Positions 1-4,885 of a DNA stretch of 5,331 bases are shown here, one piece after another. The stretch's first letter is position 1. Every line of letters begins with the position of its first letter. The notes beneath the pieces were generated by a model. It was given only the letters and a program-made list of their open reading frames with translations. It was not told the DNA's origin and ran no database searches. Where the stretch lies: assembly GCA_030699855.1 (NCBI GenBank), contig JAUYKR010000018.1, positions 1-5,331 of the forward strand, given 5' to 3'. The position numbers and the translations under genes were made by a program. The stretch comes from a bacterium. Lineage in GTDB: Bacteria > Patescibacteriota > Gracilibacteria > JAUYGZ01.

Positions 1-237
1 GAGAGAAATTTTTGAGAGAATTTCCCCTCTAAAATTTCTTACCACATCACTCGGCTTGTGTGACACCGCAAACAGTTGATGTATTCCGAGCCGGAAGGCT
101 GCAGAGTTAATTGCAAACTTTGTTAGTCTGCCAAGGCGGCGCAGTATTGGGTGCTCTTCTGCATATGGTGGCAACCCGTCAATGAGCCTTTGACTGAATG
201 GTATAAATGGCGGTTCAGGATCGCCTTCTTTGCTCAT
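1..237 (-). CDS. Unrecognised protein, 5' part only, runs off the left edge
   Basis: Reading the minus strand from the ATG at 237 down to position 1 gives 79 codons with no stop, so the gene would continue beyond the window. The product begins MSKEGDPEPPFIPFSQRL. It has a proline-rich, acidic N-terminus, then a basic stretch (around residues 33-41, LRRLGRLTKF), then mixed hydrophobic sequence (FRLGIHQLFAVSHKPSDVV). I see no signal peptide, clear membrane segment or family motif. No Shine-Dalgarno sequence precedes the ATG, which is also true of most genes here. It lies head to head with the DUF721 gene, with only 32 bases between the two ATG codons, so any promoters must overlap. Support is limited to the long open frame, a sensible start and the absence of a competing plus-strand gene. 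The frame could be fortuitous. Confidence 0.45.
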   Translation of the reverse strand, partial: MSKEGDPEPPFIPFSQRLIDGLPPYAEEHPILRRLGRLTKFAINSAAFRLGIHQLFAVSHKPSDVVRNFRGEILSKISL

Positions 238-269
238 AGTGTGTAAGCTTTAAACCGTTGATACTTTTC

Positions 270-563
270 ATGACCTTCCACTCCCTTCGCGACCTGCTTC
301 CCAGAACCGCTAATAAATTTGGCCTGAAGGGCGAACTTCAGGCGGCCCTAGTCCTCCAGCTGGCGACCGATAGTATCAGGGAAGCCCTGCCCGATCAAGT
401 GAGCGACCAGCTTGTTCCCAAGCGGTTTAGCAAGGGCGAGCTCTGGTTTGAGTCGGGTAGTTCCGTGGTTTCTCACCAGCTCCAGCTAAAGTCTCAGCAG
501 CTCATTGGCCTGATCAACCAGAAGCTCGGCCAGGAGCTGGTTAAAAGCCTGAGGACCTGCTAA
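270..563 (+). CDS. Short DUF721 / DciA-like protein
   Basis: A 97-residue protein from the ATG at 270, or 101 residues from an in-frame TTG at 258; an in-frame TAG at 237-239 bounds the frame upstream. The ATG is preferred because neither start has a Shine-Dalgarno site. Counting from the TTG, the pattern resembles the DUF721/DciA core: an N-terminal helix (LQAALVLQLATDSI), a short segment ending LVPKRF, a strand pair (SKGELWFESGSSVVSHQL, 58-75) and a final amphipathic helix (LIGLINQKLGQELVKSLR) at the C-terminus. The usual tryptophan of the first helix is absent. Known DciA proteins help load the replicative helicase DnaB; many family members, like this one, consist of little more than the domain. 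Functional assignment is by family resemblance only. It lies 25 bases upstream of dxr on the same strand and could be co-transcribed, although a possible promoter overlaps its stop codon. Confidence 0.6.
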   Translation: MTFHSLRDLLPRTANKFGLKGELQAALVLQLATDSIREALPDQVSDQLVPKRFSKGELWFESGSSVVSHQLQLKSQQLIGLINQKLGQELVKSLRTC

Positions 564-566
564 AAT
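538..566 (+). promoter_or_regulatory. Possible extended -10 promoter for the MEP genes
   Basis: TGCTAAAAT at 558-566 fits an extended -10 (TGn plus TAAAAT, one mismatch to TATAAT). A poor -35, TGGTTA at 538-543 (three of six matches), lies 17 bases upstream. The -10 covers the stop codon of the DUF721 gene. Initiation would fall near 573, leaving a leader of about 16 bases before the dxr ATG. There is no properly spaced Shine-Dalgarno site; AAGG at 584-587 is only one base from the ATG. This is a motif match without further support. Confidence 0.28.
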
Positions 567-588
567 CCTGCCATCGTAACGCTAAGGT

Positions 589-1599
589 ATGACGGGTCTT
601 TACAACCTGGTCATTATCGGCGCGACGGGTTCGCTGGGTGGACAGTGTCTGGAGATTGTCCGGCGATACCCGGAGCAGTTCAGAGTTGTGGGCCTGTCGG
701 CCCACCGAAACAGAGAGAATCTGGAGCAGCTGGCTTTGGAGTTTGGTGCGCGGCAGACCCTTCTGAGTTCCAGCTCTCCGGAGGAGCTGATAGAGCTTGT
801 CGATGAGCGTGTTGATCACCTCCTGCTGCTTGACCATGGCCTCGGCTCCCGAGAGCTATGCCTAAAGGCGCTGGCAATGAGCAAGCGCGTTTCAATCGCC
901 AACAAAGAATTGATCGTCTGCCATGGCCAGGAGCTGGTGTATTTGGCGAAGGAGTGTCAGTCAGAGCTGATTCCTCTCGACAGCGAGCTGAACGCTCTGC
1001 ACCAGTGCCTGCGTGGCGAAGCGCTGAGTGATGTGAGCAGGGTGATTATCACCGCCTCCGGCGGGCCGTTCCTGAACAGAGCGGATCTCGGACAGGTCAC
1101 ACCCGAGCAGGCTCTCCGCCACCCGAACTGGATGATGGGCGCCAAGACCAGCGTCGACAGCGCCACGCTGGTGAATAAAGCCCTGGAAGTTATTCAGGTT
1201 CAGCAGTTGCTTGGAATTCCCTACGACCGTATAGAAGTCCGCCTCCATCCGGAGAGTCTCGTTCATGCCATCGTGGAGTTTTGTGACGGCAGCTCCAAGA
1301 TGCTGGCCTATCATCCAGATATGCGAATAGCACTCGGCTACGCCTTGTTTTACCCGCAGCGTGCTCCGGGGCTTTTGTCCGCGAATAAGCAGCCCTTCGA
1401 TTACGACAGACCGATAAACCTGTCCCCGCTGGAGGCGGGAAGATTTCCCTGCTTTGACACCGTGATGGATATAGCTCACAATAAGCCTGAACAACTTTCA
1501 AGAGTTCTTGAAAATGATCAGGTTGCCATTCAGAAATTTTTGAAGGGTGATATCCAATTTGACGAGATAGGGGATTTCTTACTCAAGGGGATTCTATGA
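589..1599 (+). CDS. dxr: 1-deoxy-D-xylulose 5-phosphate reductoisomerase, C-terminally short
   Basis: Converts 1-deoxy-D-xylulose 5-phosphate to 2-C-methyl-D-erythritol 4-phosphate with NADPH and a divalent metal, the first committed MEP step; cytosolic. Seen: the nucleotide-binding loop GATGSLGG (11-18), ANKE (104-107), metal ligands D131 and E133 (LDSE), SGGPF (157-161), H178 in HPNW, SVDSAT (188-193), N196, K197, the third metal ligand E200, H226 and PDMR (243-246). All of these line up with E. coli D150, E152, S186, H209, N227, K228, E231 and H257. Oddities: the residue matching E. coli H153 is L134, and the protein is 336 residues against about 398. It is shorter between the first strand region and ANKE, and it stops soon after the segment matching LNAANE..V..FL (here VLENDQVAIQKFL), so roughly the last 40-45 residues of the C-terminal helical domain are missing. 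The stop overlaps the next start (ATGA, 1596-1599), implying coupled translation. Confidence 0.93.
   Translation: MTGLYNLVIIGATGSLGGQCLEIVRRYPEQFRVVGLSAHRNRENLEQLALEFGARQTLLSSSSPEELIELVDERVDHLLLLDHGLGSRELCLKALAMSKRVSIANKELIVCHGQELVYLAKECQSELIPLDSELNALHQCLRGEALSDVSRVIITASGGPFLNRADLGQVTPEQALRHPNWMMGAKTSVDSATLVNKALEVIQVQQLLGIPYDRIEVRLHPESLVHAIVEFCDGSSKMLAYHPDMRIALGYALFYPQRAPGLLSANKQPFDYDRPINLSPLEAGRFPCFDTVMDIAHNKPEQLSRVLENDQVAIQKFLKGDIQFDEIGDFLLKGIL
1585..1590 (+). promoter_or_regulatory. Ribosome binding site for ispDF
   Basis: AAGGGG lies five bases before the ATG at 1596, one mismatch from AAGGAG and inside the end of dxr. It is the clearest Shine-Dalgarno-like site in the window and supports this start for the fusion protein. 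Confidence 0.5.
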
Positions 1600-2798
1600 G
1601 CACATCACTCGTTATTCTCGCCGCGGGAAAGGGGACTCGCTTCGGGTCCGAGAAGCTTTTTTTGCACTTGGTCGACAAAACGTTGCTGGAGTGGAATTTA
1701 GAGTTGGCGAAGGATATTGTCGGTCTCTCCGAGGTGATCGTTGTCGCTCCTCAGCAGCAGCTTGCCAGGATTAGGAGTTTTGCGAGGGCGTACCCGAGTT
1801 TGAGCGTAAAGGCCATCGCTGGTGGTGATAAGAGACTTGATTCCTCTTACATCGGCGTCAGCGCCTGCCGTGGCGAGTTCATTTTACTCCACAATGTCGC
1901 CAACCCTTTGGCGGCGGTTGATGATTTTGACCGGCTCATTCACGCGTTGGAAAAAGAAGACTGCGCCTGTTTTGTCGGCCAGCCGGTCGTTGATACCCTT
2001 CGGCGAGCCAAGAACGGCCAAGTGACCCTGGTTGATCGGGACTGGCTGTATCGGGCCCAAACACCGCAGGGATTTCGCCGCAAGACTTTGCTCAAGCTGA
2101 TGCGGGAAAACCTCAATCGTGACGTGACCGATGAAGTGACGCTGTACGAAAGGACGAATCTTAAAATTCGAGCCTTTCCCTGCGCGCTGGTGAATCTGAA
2201 GATCACCTTTCCCGAGGACCTGGATTTTCTGCAGCAGTATCTGGGGAACGAGTATTTGGTGGGTATCGGTGAGGATTCTCATGCCTTTGGCAAGGATGGG
2301 GAACTTGTTCTTGGCGCAGTGCGGGTAAAGAAACACCCAAAGCTTCAGGCCAATTCGGATGGAGATGTGATCTTGCACGCTCTGGTGAATGCCATCGGCT
2401 CGGCGCTGGGCGGCGCCTCGATCTCGCAGACTGCGGATGAAATGTGTGAAGCCGGTGTCACTGACTCCAAGGAGTACCTTAGAGTCGTCCTCAGGAACAT
2501 GTTCGAGTCCGGCCGCGAGCTGAGTAATGTCGCCGTGAGCCTGGAGTGTAAACGGCCGAAAATCGATCCCTTGGTTGACGACATGAAAAAACAGTTATCC
2601 CAGCTGCTGCGCGTTCACCCCAGCCGCATTGGCATCACCGCCACCAGCGGCGAGGAGTTGAGTAGCTTCGGCCGCGGGGAGGGCATCCACTGCAGCTGCG
2701 TGGTTTCCCTCAAGTCCACCCACCCGGAACGCCGCCACCAGTCCCTTCATTCCCACCAGCGTCATGAGCGAAATCATCCGGTTGAAGTGTCCGGCTAA
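1596..2798 (+). CDS. ispDF: Bifunctional IspDF: MEP cytidylyltransferase / MECDP synthase
   Basis: A fusion catalysing two MEP steps. The N-terminal IspD domain (about 1-216) makes CDP-methylerythritol; the C-terminal IspF domain (about 220-373) cyclises the phosphorylated product with loss of CMP. IspD signs: LAAGKGTRFGSEK (8-20, R15 and K20 in the CTP-binding loop, which is two residues short), GGDKRLDS (76-83), DTLRR (133-137), AQTPQGF (154-160), TDE (178-180) and LKIT-PEDL with K202. The usual HDAARP is HNVANP (99-104). IspF signs: zinc ligands D227, H229 (GEDSH) and H261, NSDGD (253-257), KRPKIDP (319-325), TATSGE (348-353) and GRGEGI (359-364). The usual D-A after the zinc His is N265-A, and the GDIG motif reads ASIS (274-277), followed by an unusual Cys-containing loop and DSKEYL. 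After SLK (371-373) comes a 27-residue His-rich tail unlike the family, encoded partly across the start of ispE. Fusion of IspD and IspF is known in several bacterial groups. Confidence 0.92.
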   Translation: MSTSLVILAAGKGTRFGSEKLFLHLVDKTLLEWNLELAKDIVGLSEVIVVAPQQQLARIRSFARAYPSLSVKAIAGGDKRLDSSYIGVSACRGEFILLHNVANPLAAVDDFDRLIHALEKEDCACFVGQPVVDTLRRAKNGQVTLVDRDWLYRAQTPQGFRRKTLLKLMRENLNRDVTDEVTLYERTNLKIRAFPCALVNLKITFPEDLDFLQQYLGNEYLVGIGEDSHAFGKDGELVLGAVRVKKHPKLQANSDGDVILHALVNAIGSALGGASISQTADEMCEAGVTDSKEYLRVVLRNMFESGRELSNVAVSLECKRPKIDPLVDDMKKQLSQLLRVHPSRIGITATSGEELSSFGRGEGIHCSCVVSLKSTHPERRHQSLHSHQRHERNHPVEVSG

Positions 2799-3507
2799 AA
2801 TCAATCTGACCCTCGACATCCTGGGGAAGGACGAATTGTCCGGCAAACACTTTGTGAACACGATCCTGTACCGAGATGATAATTTTTTTGACGAGATGGT
2901 GCTGACGAAATCGGACACTCCAGAAAACACCATCTCCTGCGAACACCCGGACGTCCCGACCGACCGGTCAAATCTCGCTCTGAGAGCTTTGGATGTTTTG
3001 GGAGAAGGCGGCTGGAATGTTGCGCTGCAGAAACATATCCCGACGGGATCTGGTTTAGGAGGCGGCAGTAGTAATGCCGGAGTTATCCTTCGGCACTTTG
3101 GGAAGGCTCGCGGCATTCCCGAGCTGGCGCTTCGGGAAATGGCCGCCAGTCTTGGCTCGGATGTACCCTTTTTCACGCTTGAAGATAACTTGGCTTACTG
3201 TGAAGGCTTTGGGGACCAGCTAGTTCAGGCTTGGAGTGCTGACCCGCTGAGTATTCACTATCATCAGACCGGGGTATGTGTTTCCACTGCCGTGGCCTAT
3301 GCTCAGTTGGACTTGGTTTATTGTGGTCGACGGTCGGGAATGACCGAAGCGCTGCTTCTGCACCTGAATCAGTTTGGAGTCTTGCCCGGCCAGCTCCAGT
3401 CTTATCTGCACAATGACTTTGAAGCGGGTTTCTTCCGAACTCACTCAGCTTTGATCGGCAGCGGGCGACTCTGCGGTAGTGGGGGAATGCTCTGGCAGTT
3501 GGCTTGA
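2764..3507 (+). CDS. ispE: 4-diphosphocytidyl-2-C-methyl-D-erythritol kinase
   Basis: A GHMP-superfamily kinase that phosphorylates CDP-methylerythritol with ATP, the step lying between the two reactions of IspDF. Seen: PAKINLTL (10-17) with substrate-site K12, H29 in the place of the usual DGYH, the phosphate loop PTGSGLGGGSSNAG (93-106), GSDVPFF (131-137) with the catalytic aspartate D133, HNDFE (216-220, matching the usual N-D/L-E) and a C-terminal glycine motif GSGG (238-241). At 247 residues it is shorter than the typical 280 or so, mainly in the second half and at the end, which stops six residues after the last glycine motif. The ATG lies inside the end of ispDF in another frame (35-base overlap) with no Shine-Dalgarno site, so translation probably depends on ribosomes finishing ispDF. 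The PAKINL motif starting at residue 10 supports this start. Confidence 0.92.
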   Translation: MSEIIRLKCPAKINLTLDILGKDELSGKHFVNTILYRDDNFFDEMVLTKSDTPENTISCEHPDVPTDRSNLALRALDVLGEGGWNVALQKHIPTGSGLGGGSSNAGVILRHFGKARGIPELALREMAASLGSDVPFFTLEDNLAYCEGFGDQLVQAWSADPLSIHYHQTGVCVSTAVAYAQLDLVYCGRRSGMTEALLLHLNQFGVLPGQLQSYLHNDFEAGFFRTHSALIGSGRLCGSGGMLWQLA

Positions 3508-3513
3508 ACAGTT

Positions 3514-3526
3514 GCAGGATTCCTGC
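3514..3526 (+). terminator. Weak hairpin after ispE
   Basis: GCAGG-ATT-CCTGC forms a five-pair GC-rich hairpin seven bases after the ispE stop. It is followed only by CGCTTT, so the T-tract is poor. It may attenuate transcription between the MEP genes and the tRNAs, but it is not a convincing intrinsic terminator. Confidence 0.25.
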
Positions 3527-3554
3527 CGCTTTGATAGTCTTTGTCGGCGATCAG

Positions 3555-3611
3555 GGGCAGATTCCAGAGTGGCCAAATGGGGTCCGCCTGAGGCGGATAA
3601 ATCCGCTGGCT
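3555..3611 (+). pseudogene. Broken 5' copy of tRNA-Tyr
   Basis: Bases 3555-3582 are identical over 28 positions to the first 28 bases of the intact tRNA-Tyr (3649-3676): acceptor strand, D arm and entry to the anticodon stem. A GC-rich palindrome follows (3583-3597), and identity then resumes with TAAATCCGCTGGCT (3598-3611, matching 3684-3697). The CTG at the start of the anticodon loop, including the first anticodon base, is lost: GCGGA and TCCGC now enclose only TAAA. There is no variable-arm completion, T arm or 3' acceptor strand, so it cannot fold as a tRNA. It starts 94 bases before the intact gene. A tandem partial duplication followed by decay or insertion fits best; a functional tRNA-like RNA or an assembly artefact is possible. 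Confidence 0.75.
3583..3597. repeat. Small perfect palindrome TCCGCC-TGA-GGCGGA
   Basis: A six-pair GC stem with a three-base loop sits exactly where the broken tRNA-Tyr copy departs from the intact one. Its right arm GGCGGA also stands in for the 5' side of the anticodon stem. Short palindromes of this kind occur as dispersed intergenic repeats in many bacteria; whether this one is dispersed cannot be told from one copy. Confidence 0.5.
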
Positions 3612-3635
3612 AAAAGTCCAGACGCAAGGTATCAG
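3607..3635 (+). promoter_or_regulatory. Possible promoter for intact tRNA-Tyr
   Basis: TATCAG (3630-3635) could be a -10 ending 13 bases before the tRNA, with TGGCTA (3607-3612, three of six -35 matches) 17 bases upstream. Both elements are weak. If they are not used, tRNA-Tyr would be transcribed from upstream, through the broken copy. Confidence 0.22.
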
Positions 3636-3648
3636 TAGATGCATCAAT

Positions 3649-3734
3649 GGGCAGATTCCAGAGTGGCCAAATGGGGCGGACTGTAAATCCGCTGGCTTAC
3701 GCCTTCGGGGGTTCGAATCCCTCTCTGCCCACCA
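3649..3734 (+). tRNA. tRNA-Tyr (anticodon GUA)
   Basis: A complete class II cloverleaf. The acceptor is GGGCAGA (3649-3655) paired with TCTGCCC (3724-3730), then discriminator A3731 and encoded CCA (3732-3734). The anticodon stem GCGGA/TCCGC (3676-3680, 3688-3692) encloses CTGTAAA with anticodon GTA at 3683-3685. A long variable arm (3693-3706) has a GGC/GCC stem. The T stem GGGGG/CCCTC encloses TTCGAAT (3712-3718). The long variable arm on a tyrosine tRNA is the bacterial form. It reads UAU and UAC codons. Its 5' half is duplicated 94 bases upstream. Confidence 0.97.
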
Positions 3735-3786
3735 TTCGACTCGTCCTCGACAAGCTCGGACTCGCTCATGGCTGGCCAGAGAACCA

Positions 3787-3815
3787 TTTTCATGTCCGAA
3801 AAAGTTTGGTATAGT
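3787..3815 (+). promoter_or_regulatory. Promoter for tRNA-Thr
   Basis: TGGTATAGT (3807-3815) is an extended -10 (TATAGT, one mismatch). TTTTCA at 3787-3792 matches the -35 consensus at four of six positions, with a 17-base spacer. The predicted start near 3822 is a few bases before the tRNA at 3826, which suits a short 5' leader removed by RNase P. Confidence 0.55.
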
Positions 3816-3825
3816 CCTTCGGCAT

Positions 3826-3901
3826 GCCACCTTAGCTCAGCTGGTAGAGCAACTGTTTTGTAAACAGTGGGTCGTCGGTTCGAGTCCGACAGGTGGCTCC
3901 A
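3826..3901 (+). tRNA. tRNA-Thr (anticodon UGU)
   Basis: A complete cloverleaf. The acceptor is GCCACCT (3826-3832) with AGGTGGC (3891-3897), discriminator T3898 and encoded CCA (3899-3901). The D stem is GCTC/GAGC (3835-3838, 3847-3850). The anticodon stem ACTGT/ACAGT encloses TTTGTAA, giving anticodon TGT at 3859-3861. A five-base variable loop follows. The T stem GTCGG/CCGAC encloses TTCGAGT (3879-3885). It reads ACA and, by wobble, other ACN codons. It is the last feature before the base composition and coding strand change. Confidence 0.97.
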
Positions 3902-4018
3902 TGCGATGAACGAGGAGTCCGCACGGCAATGCGAGAATGAACCGTGAGAAGCGTTGGTTACGGGTTGATCACGCAGTTCTGCATAATGTGTGTCCAATAT
4001 ATGGGGACTTGCCACTTG
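3902..4018. other. Spacer between tRNA-Thr and the minus-strand genes
   Basis: A convergent intergenic stretch of 117 bases. It contains one long-looped inverted repeat, CACGG (3922-3926) with CCGTG (3942-3946), and a four-pair hairpin GCAGTTCTGC (3973-3982). Neither is followed by a T-run on either strand, so no convincing terminator serves the tRNA or the protease gene. Open frames here are antisense to the tRNA and are not credible genes. Confidence 0.5.
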
Positions 4019-4708
4019 TCACATGTGCCAATCTAACTCCGATTCCGGCAAGGTGACAATCGCATACCACTTATAAAACCCGAACATGCCTCCGTCCCTC
4101 CAAAAATCCATCAACTCCGATTCGGATAGAGTTCTATTCCCCGGCAAGTCTCCGTTATCGTCGACAGTAAGATTCCCAACGCCTTTGTCATGCCAAGAGT
4201 CGTAAATATAAAACTCATCCTTCCCGCTGTTGTACCCGAGGAGTGTGACGTAGTGCTGGTATCCATTTTTTTCGCCGAGGATGATGATGGGGCCACCGTG
4301 AGAAAGTCTATATCGAAGGTATTGAATTTTCTGTTCGTCGGTAGCATTGCTGACATTTTTTGGGACAATAAAATGAATTCCTTCCTCCTCTAGCTTTTTC
4401 TCTAGACCCCAAGGGTGATAGCCAATTCGCGGCAACCTCCAGCTCATGGTGCTGGCAAACTCGTTTGAGTCAGCTTCCTTTCCAGCAACTGCTCTTACCA
4501 TAGCGGCGGCGCTGTAGGGGCCGCAGTCGTTAATACTTTGGCGGAAGTTGAATTCTGAGTCGTAGCTGATAAGAAATTGATTTGGTACTTCGATGTGATC
4601 CATTGGCCACACATCACCACTCCTTACAAGATGCTGCGTCAGCATGGTAAAAGCTACTAAAAGTAGAGCGACAAATACTTTCCATTTTGTAATTTTTAAT
4701 TGTCGCAT
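4019..4708 (-). CDS. Membrane-anchored C39-like (papain-fold) cysteine protease
   Basis: A 229-residue protein with a positively charged start (MRQLKITKWK), one hydrophobic segment at about 11-25 and a domain likely outside the membrane, as an uncleaved anchor or signal peptide. The domain fits the C39-like family (Peptidase_C39_2 type): Q57 five residues before C62 in NDCGPYSAAAMV (oxyanion Gln and nucleophile), then GGPIIIL (138-144), HYVTLLGY with H152, and YIYDSW with D170, giving a plausible Cys-His-Asp triad in the usual order. C62 is the only cysteine. C39 relatives cleave double-glycine leader peptides or other peptides, and some are uncharacterised proteases; there is no ABC transporter domain here. 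It starts six bases after a Cys-rich peptide gene and is probably co-transcribed with it. No Shine-Dalgarno site is evident. The gene is visibly more A+T-rich than the MEP genes. Catalysis and substrate are inferred. Confidence 0.72.
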   Translation of the reverse strand: MRQLKITKWKVFVALLLVAFTMLTQHLVRSGDVWPMDHIEVPNQFLISYDSEFNFRQSINDCGPYSAAAMVRAVAGKEADSNEFASTMSWRLPRIGYHPWGLEKKLEEEGIHFIVPKNVSNATDEQKIQYLRYRLSHGGPIIILGEKNGYQHYVTLLGYNSGKDEFYIYDSWHDKGVGNLTVDDNGDLPGNRTLSESELMDFWRDGGMFGFYKWYAIVTLPESELDWHM

Positions 4709-4714
4709 GGTTGT

Positions 4715-4873
4715 TTACTTAGAAAGGCATGCTTTATGTTCAATCTGACAAATTGAGCATTGATAGCCACCAAGACCGCACCCGGATCCATCTGTGTACA
4801 GGTCATAAACTACTGTCACAATTGCAATTGCGTAGAAAAGAATGGGAATTGTGAGTAGCAGTGACAGACGCAT
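4715..4873 (-). CDS. Small membrane-anchored cysteine-rich peptide (52 aa)
   Basis: On the minus strand an ATG at 4873 opens a 52-codon frame ending in TAA at 4715-4717. Residues 2-23 form a strongly hydrophobic segment (LSLLLTIPILFYAIAIV and flank), preceded only by MR, suitable as a signal peptide or membrane anchor. The remaining tail of about 29 residues has four cysteines (C32, C39, C42, C49) and many glycines: DGSGCGLGGYQCSIC then QIEHKACLSK. The cysteines could form disulfides outside the cell or bind metal (CSIC is a CxxC). A GG at 35-36 follows GCGL. It lies 12 bases after the upstream gene's stop and six before the protease start, the spacing of an operon. It is not a recognised family. 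The signal-plus-Cys-tail layout and the spacing are the reasons to believe it is real. Confidence 0.6.
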   Translation of the reverse strand: MRLSLLLTIPILFYAIAIVTVVYDLYTDGSGCGLGGYQCSICQIEHKACLSK

Positions 4874-4885
4874 GCTTGTATGTAA

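Noticed and set aside
190..207. TTGACT and TATAAA as a promoter for the DUF721 gene
   Set aside because: The two boxes are only six bases apart, far from the usual 16-18, and lie inside the opposite-strand frame.
541..1501. Long minus-strand frames opposite dxr
   Set aside because: They are shadows of dxr, whose conserved residues run the full length of the plus-strand frame.
3555..3734. A tRNA-Tyr interrupted by a group I intron
   Set aside because: The downstream tRNA is complete by itself, the upstream copy has no separate 3' half, and the 94-base interval is too short and lacks a recognisable intron core.
3735..3786. The GACTCG-rich stretch between the tRNAs as a terminator or repeat element
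   Set aside because: It has short direct repeats of GACTCG but only a four-pair stem (GTCC/GGAC) and no T-run.
3441..4015. Minus-strand frames over the tRNA region encoding peptides such as RDSNPRRRKPADLQSAPFGHSG and SDSNRRPTVYKTVALPAELRW
   Set aside because: They are antisense to tRNA-Tyr and tRNA-Thr; such peptides are a familiar artefact of translating the complement of tRNA genes.
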